Shown here piece by piece: positions 59,233 to 64,000 of a stretch of 64,000 nucleotides of DNA. The notes under the pieces were generated by a model. The model was given only the letters and a program-made list of their open reading frames with translations, made no database searches and had not been told where the DNA came from. Positions within the stretch are counted from its first letter, which is position 1. Every line of letters starts with the position of its first letter. Both the position numbers and the translations under genes were made by a program. Origin of the DNA: JAGXQV01 sp964527565 (GTDB taxonomy: Bacteria; Pseudomonadota; Gammaproteobacteria; Burkholderiales; Sulfuricellaceae); assembly GCA_964527565.1 (NCBI GenBank), contig CAZGOY010000001.1, forward strand, positions 124,001 through 188,000. The letters are read 5' to 3'.

Positions 59233-59610
59233 TTACTGCACGGGGGTGGCCGAAACCCAGCGCCTGGCCTCTCCGTCGTTCAGGAAGACTTCGGTCGGGT
59301 AGGCATTGACCGGCGAGGCGGCGTATACGCGCGCCAGTTCATGAATTTGCGAATCGGTGGCAACCACGGCGATCCTGATGTGCGGATTGGATTGGGCGGC
59401 ACCCCGGTCGATTGCCGAGGCCATCAGCACGCCATCTTCCGAAACCGTGAAACCCTCGACATCCAGAAAATCGTTGATGACGTAACGTATGCTGTCGAAG
59501 CGGGGGTCGCTTTCGACCTGCACAAGACTCTGGATAAGCTCGTCGTCGGTGACGTGACCATGGAAGTGCTTGCTTACCCCCCGTGCTTCCCATGCGATTT
59601 CGAATGCCAT
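59233..59610 (-). CDS. Conserved hypothetical protein, STAS/SpoIIAA-like fold
   Basis: 125 residues: MAFEIAWEARGVSKHFHGHV, DDELIQSLVQVESDPRFDSIRYVINDFLDV and IRIAVVATDSQIHELARVYA. The alternation of short strands and helices, and the DDEL..VINDFLDV pattern, resembles small proteins measuring displacement from a previous state (DUF with SpoIIAA-like fold). Function not known. The upstream frame reads on to 59673, but ATG 59610 follows AGGACACGCAAGATC and begins the conserved part. Confidence 0.65.
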   Translation of the reverse strand: MAFEIAWEARGVSKHFHGHVTDDELIQSLVQVESDPRFDSIRYVINDFLDVEGFTVSEDGVLMASAIDRGAAQSNPHIRIAVVATDSQIHELARVYAASPVNAYPTEVFLNDGEARRWVSATPVQ

Positions 59611-59704
59611 GATCTTGCGTGTCCTCCCCTTTCGCGATATTACAGGAACGAACAGTGAAAGAAAGTGTGGCACAACGTCCGGCGGCTATCGCGCCGGACG
59701 GATG

Positions 59705-61882
59705 TTATTCCACGCGCAGGTCCAGACTCTTGATGGCCACCCCCTGCACATTGCCCCCGGCGGAAGAGAATCCCGCCGTGAAGCCGAAATAGACCTTGTT
59801 CATCGACGAATCCAGGTTGATGCAGCGGCGCACCGTGGGCGAGGAAGCGAAATCGGCGGCTGTATCGGTGCAGGCAAGGCAATCCACCCACACCTTGACC
59901 AGGCTGTAAGTGCCGCCACTGGCCGTGCAGGTGCTGTTATAGCCGCTGTGGATTTCCACGCGCTGGTTGTGCCACAGGGGCGTGGGGTTTTCCTCGAACT
60001 TGTTGCTGGGCGAGTGGTTGCAGCCCGCGGCGGTGCCATTGCAGGTGGCGGTGAGATTGCCGTTGGTGGCGGAATGAACGATATTGCCGTTGGCCATGAT
60101 GGCGGTATGGTTGGCGGCGGTTTCGTCACCACCGCCATCATGGATGTCGGTTTCGACAAACAGGCTGAAGGGATATTCGCTGGCTGGAAGCACCCCCATG
60201 CGGCTTTGCGAGCTGCAAATGGTTGGTTTATCCATATCCTCTGCCAAGAGGGAAAACGTAAAACCATAGCCGATGTCTACGGCACCGGGCGGGTCTGGTT
60301 CCTTGAATTGAAACTCATAGAATGCCCGCAGGGTTTTTCCGTTTATCGCCTGCGGATCAGGAAACCAGAAACAGCCACCGCTGCTGCCGCCCGCCACGTC
60401 GATGTGCGCGACCGGGTTTTCGGGATCAGTCGTGTCAACCGTTACCCCGGAACCGGCCAGTTCAAACTGGCTGAACTGGGCGGGGTCTGAAAAGGTCACT
60501 GTTGTTCCGCCACCGCCGCCAGAGCCTGTGATGCATCGTATTACGTCCGCAGAAGGGGTGGTTATCGGATATTGGGACGCGCCGGAGTAGGCGATGCCGC
60601 CTGGAAATGAAGTAGCGTTGACGCCTTCCAGATACATGGTGGCATCGCTCTTGTCAGTTGATAATGCGCGTGTTTGCGCGACAAGTGGTGAAACTGTCCT
60701 GGTCGTGCGTTCGCCACCAAAAATCAGCACCGCAGCACATGAAGTTGAGCTGGGGACGCCATCGATAGTGACTGCTGTCGGTGTGGGCAGCTTGGCGTAC
60801 AGCAAGTTTTCTTTCCAGTTATCCAGAATATTGGTTTTCTTTGTGCTGAGTGCGGGGTTAGCGGCTAGAAAGTCGGTAACGACATTGTTAATTCCCTTGC
60901 TTCCGCTTGCTGCCGGAAGTGAAGCGACCGTGAGGGTGTTCAGGTAGGCTGCAAGGTCGTTCATCAGGGTATCGATATCACTCTTAAAATCGTTGCGTTG
61001 CTTGATACGCTTGAAAATATCATCCGCAGTAATGACCAGAATCCGGTCATTAACGATCATCCCGAGGTTGGTTTCTATGCTACCGAAAATGATATTCTTG
61101 GGGGCGGCAAGTGCTGTGGCGTCTAGCAGTGAGCCATTGGACGTGCTGGTGAGGTTGTAGGCGTATCCAGTCGAATTGTTGGTTGTGCCGGTGAAATAAT
61201 TCACGATGTTGCTGATGTTGGCATCGGCATTGTAAGCATCAAGGTAGTTGCGGACATCGTAATTACCGCCGCAAGTCGTAACCGTATCGGTGGTGGAGGT
61301 TTGACGGCCTTGCCCAGGCAGTATTTCACCCGCTGAAAAGATGATTGCAACGGCGCGCTGGTGGTAATTGTTTCCGGTCGTGCTGACCGTGCCTGCGGCG
61401 GTGCCGTCGGATGAATACGTGTCGAAGTGACCCAGCGAGTCCCAGTTCAGAACATCGGCTTTCTGGATGTTCTGGAATGAACCGGATACGGCATACCACA
61501 GGCATTCACCGCGGCTGTCACGCAATGCTGGCAATCCCAATTCTTGCCAAGGCAGCCTGCCGATCACGGTAATATTTTTGGTGTTCCCCGCAAAGTTTGC
61601 TGCGTTGCTTCCTTCTGTGGCAGTTGCCCGCGAAGTACCCATATCAGGTAATGGCAGATAGCCGAATACATCGTTGGGGTTTTTGTCCCGGTACGTTGCC
61701 GCAAAGCCGATCAACGCATCCTTGGCTTGTGCCAGGGCATCCGCCGTGACCTTGTCGCGCTCGATCTGCGGGTTGCTTCTCAACGCGCTGACCAGAAAGG
61801 CGGCGCCCGCCACCAGGATGAGGAGGATGAATACCAGCGCCGAGCCACGGGCGCGGCGGGTGGGCAGGTGGGTGCGGCGCAT
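59705..61882 (-). CDS. Pilin-like protein with C-terminal ConA/L-type lectin-like domain
   Basis: 725 residues. The N-terminus RRARGSALVFILLILVAGAAFLVSAL looks like a PilX/type IV minor pilin helix. The middle has prepilin-like blocks (LAQAKDALIGFAATYRD, GECLWYAVSGSFQN, AVAIIFSAGEILPGQ) also found in type II/IV secretion pseudopilins. After a Gly-rich linker (GSGGGGGTT, about 495) comes a region with GYGFTFSLLAED, FSLFVETDIHDGG, HNQRVEIHSGY and KVYFGFTAGFSSAGGNVQG, patterned like legume/L-type lectins. Likely an adhesive surface or pilus-tip protein; partner genes are absent except the next one. ATG 61882. Confidence 0.7.
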   Translation of the reverse strand: MRRTHLPTRRARGSALVFILLILVAGAAFLVSALRSNPQIERDKVTADALAQAKDALIGFAATYRDKNPNDVFGYLPLPDMGTSRATATEGSNAANFAGNTKNITVIGRLPWQELGLPALRDSRGECLWYAVSGSFQNIQKADVLNWDSLGHFDTYSSDGTAAGTVSTTGNNYHQRAVAIIFSAGEILPGQGRQTSTTDTVTTCGGNYDVRNYLDAYNADANISNIVNYFTGTTNNSTGYAYNLTSTSNGSLLDATALAAPKNIIFGSIETNLGMIVNDRILVITADDIFKRIKQRNDFKSDIDTLMNDLAAYLNTLTVASLPAASGSKGINNVVTDFLAANPALSTKKTNILDNWKENLLYAKLPTPTAVTIDGVPSSTSCAAVLIFGGERTTRTVSPLVAQTRALSTDKSDATMYLEGVNATSFPGGIAYSGASQYPITTPSADVIRCITGSGGGGGTTVTFSDPAQFSQFELAGSGVTVDTTDPENPVAHIDVAGGSSGGCFWFPDPQAINGKTLRAFYEFQFKEPDPPGAVDIGYGFTFSLLAEDMDKPTICSSQSRMGVLPASEYPFSLFVETDIHDGGGDETAANHTAIMANGNIVHSATNGNLTATCNGTAAGCNHSPSNKFEENPTPLWHNQRVEIHSGYNSTCTASGGTYSLVKVWVDCLACTDTAADFASSPTVRRCINLDSSMNKVYFGFTAGFSSAGGNVQGVAIKSLDLRVE

Positions 61883-61887
61883 GGTGC

Positions 61888-62352
61888 TTATTTCTCCGTG
61901 CCGGGTTGGGACGGTGTGCTGACAGGCGGCAGCGGTGCGGGGGCCGGGGCAAGCTGATAACGCTCGCGGATTTCCCCGCTGGCGGGGGTCAGCACTTGGC
62001 CGGCCTTGAGCGGAAAGGAACGGGTGGCGTCGGGCGGGCTGACCCACACCTGCCCGGCGCTGCCGCCTTTTTCCGTGATGCGCACGGGCGGTCCGGCATC
62101 GCGGCCATATTGCGGCTGACCGTTGATCCACACGGTGCTTCTGCCGCCGCTGCGCCGCACGTAGCCGTCCAGAGTGAGATTGTCCGGGGTGACGCCACCC
62201 TGCGGCGGCGCGCCTTCCGGCATGCCGCTACGTTGCCGCTCGCGGTCGAGCGCGGCGCGTTCCGCCGGGGTGAAAAACAGCTTGCCCAATTCCCGCCCCT
62301 GCGCGGCGGGCAGGCACAGCAAGGCGGCGAGAAAAAGCGTCAGCCTGCACAT
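61888..62352 (-). CDS. Secreted hypothetical protein next to the pilin-like gene
   Basis: 154 residues with signal peptide MCRLTLFLAALLCLPAAQG. GKLFFTPAERAALDRERQRSG, TLDGYVRRSGGRSTVWINGQP and SFPLKAGQVLTPASGEIRERYQL resemble small periplasmic proteins linked to MSHA/type IV pilus loci (MshK-like), with a Pro-rich C-terminus. It ends 5 bases before the pilin-like gene and must be co-transcribed. Function not established. Confidence 0.65.
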   Translation of the reverse strand: MCRLTLFLAALLCLPAAQGRELGKLFFTPAERAALDRERQRSGMPEGAPPQGGVTPDNLTLDGYVRRSGGRSTVWINGQPQYGRDAGPPVRITEKGGSAGQVWVSPPDATRSFPLKAGQVLTPASGEIRERYQLAPAPAPLPPVSTPSQPGTEK

Positions 62353-62388
62353 GGCTTGCCTGCGAATAGCGTTCGCCAGGGGCAGTAA

Positions 62389-62640
62389 TCAGTGCGCGTT
62401 AAAAACATCTTCGAGCCTTTCGGCATCCAGAATGTTGTCCAGCCAGCATTCCAACTGGTCGCGGCTGGCAGCCTCGATACGCGCGGCGGTTTCTGCCGTG
62501 AGCGCGCCGAAACGGCGGGTCAGCAAGCGGCGTAACAAACTGCCGGCTTCTTCCTGCATGCCCAGTTGCATGCCTTGCTGCATGCCTTGCTGCATCCCTT
62601 TTTCCCTGCCAATGCGTTCTATGCTGGTGATATAGGGCAT
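62389..62640 (-). pseudogene. Rpn-family transposase-like nuclease, C-terminal fragment (DUF4351 type)
   Basis: MPYITSIERIGREKGMQQ, a GMQQGMQLGMQ repeat, then SLLRRLLTRRFGALTAETAARI and WLDNILDAERLEDVF: the C-terminal part of Rpn/PDDEXK nuclease family proteins. The reading frame continues upstream through FYETFDLSQIEEEKK to about 62690, where it meets a REP unit; the PD-(D/E)xK domain (about 230 residues) is absent. GAGGAGAAAAAA precedes the ATG, so a short protein could still be made. Broken by repeat insertion or deletion. Confidence 0.65.
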
Positions 62641-62700
62641 TTTTTTCTCCTCTTCGATTTGACTCAGATCGAATGTTTCATAAAAAAACCACCAAGACCC

Positions 62701-62775
62701 GTAGGAGGGGGCTTGCCCCCGAGCTTTTAGTTTCAGCAGGAAAGGTCAAAATCTCGGGGCCAAGGCCCCTCCTAC
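62701..62775. repeat. REP-like palindrome pair
   Basis: GTAGGAGGGGGCTTGCCCCC (62701-62720) and the opposed GGGGCCAAGGCCCCTCCTAC (62756-62775) form a head-to-head pair, each with an internal hairpin and a GTAG head. The unit at 12687 has the same core with GTGG. Heads of this type are what RAYT proteins recognise. Confidence 0.75.
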
Positions 62776-62834
62776 AGGGGCTGTCAAAATCCACGGCGTG
62801 TCGTAATCGTCGGCACTGTCCGGCGGTGCGAGGG

Positions 62835-64000
62835 TCATTTCAGCTTCTTGATGCCGAGCACGCCGAGCACGTATTTTTCGTAAATCGGCTCGGTGTTGCC
62901 TTTTTTCATTTTGCGCAGGAAGTATTTTTCGAAGGCGATCTTCGCCAGGTGCACCCACTTGCCTTCCTTGAACCAGTTGACGTTGCGCGGCGGGATTTGC
63001 GGCATGGCCACGAAAGCTGCGCCGGTGTCGCCGAAGTCTGCCAGGCAGATGGCGTTCCAGGTGCCTTTCTGGTCCGGCTCGCGACCGTCCAGCACCGCAC
63101 GGATGTTGTGCGCCGTGGCGGTGACCATGGATTCGATCATGTAGCCGGTCTTGGGCGTGCCCGTAGGCACCGGGGTGGCTTCCACCGGAGGGATGGCGAC
63201 GCACACGCCCACCGAGTAAATATTGTTGAATTTCGGGTTGCGCTGGTAGGGGTCGATCAAGATGAAACCGCGCGGGTTGGTCAGCCCCTCGATGCCGAAC
63301 ACCGCGTCGATGCCCTTGAAGGCCGGCAGCATCATGGCGTGTTTGAAAGGCAATTCGTGTTCCTTCTTGAGATTGCCCATGTCGTCATGCTCGGCGACGA
63401 ACATCTTGCCCGCTTCGATTTTGCTTACCTTGGCATTACATATCCACTTGATGTGGCGCTCGCGCAGCACCGATTCCATCATGCCCTTCGAGTCGCCCAC
63501 GCCGCCCAGTCCCAAGTGGCCGATGTAAGGTTCGGCGGTGACGAAGGTCATCGGCACCCGGTCGCGGATCTTGCGCTTCCTGAGATCGGTATCCATGATC
63601 ATGGCGAATTCGTAGGCCGGGCCGTAGCAGGAAGCGCCCTGCACCGCGCCCACCACCACCGGGCCGGGGTCCTGCACGAAAGCGTCCCACGCCTTGCCGG
63701 CTTCCACGGCATGATCGACGTGGCACACGGAATGGCTGTGCTTGCCGGGGCCTGCGCCCTCCACTTCGTCGAAAGCCAGTTTCGGCCCGGTGGCGATCAC
63801 CAGGAAGTCATAATCGATGAAGCGGCCGTCAGCCAGTTCCACCTGGTTCTTTTCCGGGTGCACGCGCTGCGCGGCGGTGGGTACGAAGCCGATGTTCTTG
63901 CGTTCGAAATACGGCGCGATGGGGATGGTGATGTCTTCCTTGGTGCGCCAGTTGACCGCCACCCAAGGGTTGGAAGGAACAAACTGGAAAACCGGGGAAT
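62835..64000 (-). CDS. sqr: Sulfide:quinone oxidoreductase-type flavoprotein (N-terminus beyond right edge)
   Basis: Open from the right edge to a stop at 62835, about 388 residues. FPVFQFVPSNPWVAVNW is the SQR-type segment after the first redox loop. Then FVPTAAQRVHPEKNQVELAD, DYDFLVIATGPKL (second FAD strand), VGAVQGASCYGPAYEFAM and HIKWICNAKVSKI, with cysteines in positions used by SQR, and IYSVGVCVAIPPV, the FAD C-terminal motif. Oxidises sulfide and feeds the quinone pool at the cytoplasmic membrane. Fits the solitary dsrC at 22047. The FAD-binding N-terminus GxGxxG is out of view. Confidence 0.85.
   Translation of the reverse strand, partial: SPVFQFVPSNPWVAVNWRTKEDITIPIAPYFERKNIGFVPTAAQRVHPEKNQVELADGRFIDYDFLVIATGPKLAFDEVEGAGPGKHSHSVCHVDHAVEAGKAWDAFVQDPGPVVVGAVQGASCYGPAYEFAMIMDTDLRKRKIRDRVPMTFVTAEPYIGHLGLGGVGDSKGMMESVLRERHIKWICNAKVSKIEAGKMFVAEHDDMGNLKKEHELPFKHAMMLPAFKGIDAVFGIEGLTNPRGFILIDPYQRNPKFNNIYSVGVCVAIPPVEATPVPTGTPKTGYMIESMVTATAHNIRAVLDGREPDQKGTWNAICLADFGDTGAAFVAMPQIPPRNVNWFKEGKWVHLAKIAFEKYFLRKMKKGNTEPIYEKYVLGVLGIKKLK

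Noticed and set aside
62561..62600. CRISPR-like short tandem repeat
   Set aside because: The GCATGCCTTGCTGCATG repetition is the coding sequence of the GMQQ repeat in the Rpn fragment, with no spacers.
62640..62700. Another copy of the AGCCCG/TTTCAT element at 62671
   Set aside because: GAATGTTTCATAAAAA matches only the inner part; the region also reads as in-frame Rpn coding sequence, so similarity may be chance.

Overview
The window looks like a chromosomal segment of a GC-rich, Gram-negative, sulfur-oxidising betaproteobacterium (Sulfuricella/Gallionella/Thiobacillus-like). This rests on protein character rather than any database search: a DsrC with both C-terminal cysteines (22047-22379), a sulfide:quinone-type flavoprotein running off the right edge (62835-64000), an S-adenosylhomocysteine riboswitch in front of ahcY (59085-59148), PhoBR, Lnt, YhdP and FliW.

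Layout. 1-6500 is accessory DNA: a type I restriction subunit hsdR (cut by the left edge), then layered mobile debris (IS200/IS605 tnpA stub, IS21-type element with gutted istA and intact istB, 3' end of a group II intron), a tandem pair of small coiled-coil membrane proteins (DUF1640 type), a retropepsin-like protein and a REP-associated tyrosine transposase. 6654-16022 is housekeeping: recQ, a ferredoxin-type reductase, fxsA, cutA, dsbD with a doubled periplasmic domain, a TlpA-like thioredoxin, an FHA-LuxR protein, lnt and a GIY-YIG protein. 16030-17905 is a toxin-antitoxin cluster with two broken toxins and one intact MazEF-like pair. 17944-40870 is mostly core: hrpA, dsrC, rppH, proS, a lytic transglycosylase, a Ser/Thr kinase beside an adenylate cyclase-FHA protein, a nitrilase, yhdP, gmhB-plsC-ygjP, a HIT protein and phoBR. 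After tRNA-Arg(CCG), 41072-48220 is a leftward CDP-sugar operon (rfbF, rfbG, 3,5-epimerase type, two C-methyltransferases, a short-chain epimerase/reductase, a CmcI-like protein) interrupted by an ORF6N gene and a 31-codon aminotransferase stub. 48587-50492 holds a DUF192 protein, fliW and metF.

The most interesting region is 50500-57476: five overlapping leftward genes encoding DndC, DndD, a DndE-like domain fused to an FtsK/SpoIIIE translocase, an ABC-type ATPase and a DUF4435/TOPRIM protein. The first three belong to the DNA phosphorothioation (Dnd) family; the last two match the AriA/AriB pair of the PARIS anti-phage system. No dndA, dndB or dndFGH is adjacent. My reading is a phosphorothioate-linked defence operon in which a PARIS-like pair occupies the effector position; this is inference. 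57575-64000 then holds ahcY under its riboswitch, a pilin-like protein with a ConA/L-type lectin-like C-terminus, a REP pair and the sulfide oxidoreductase.

Two repeat families spread through the intergenic spaces: REP-like palindromes starting GTGG/GTAG (12687-12793, 62701-62775), plausible substrates of the RAYT protein, and an inverted-repeat element with AGCCCG...TTTCAT...AA ends (12653-12829, 29601-29680, half copy 37691-37712). A decayed third copy of the DUF1640 gene lies at 48328-48461.
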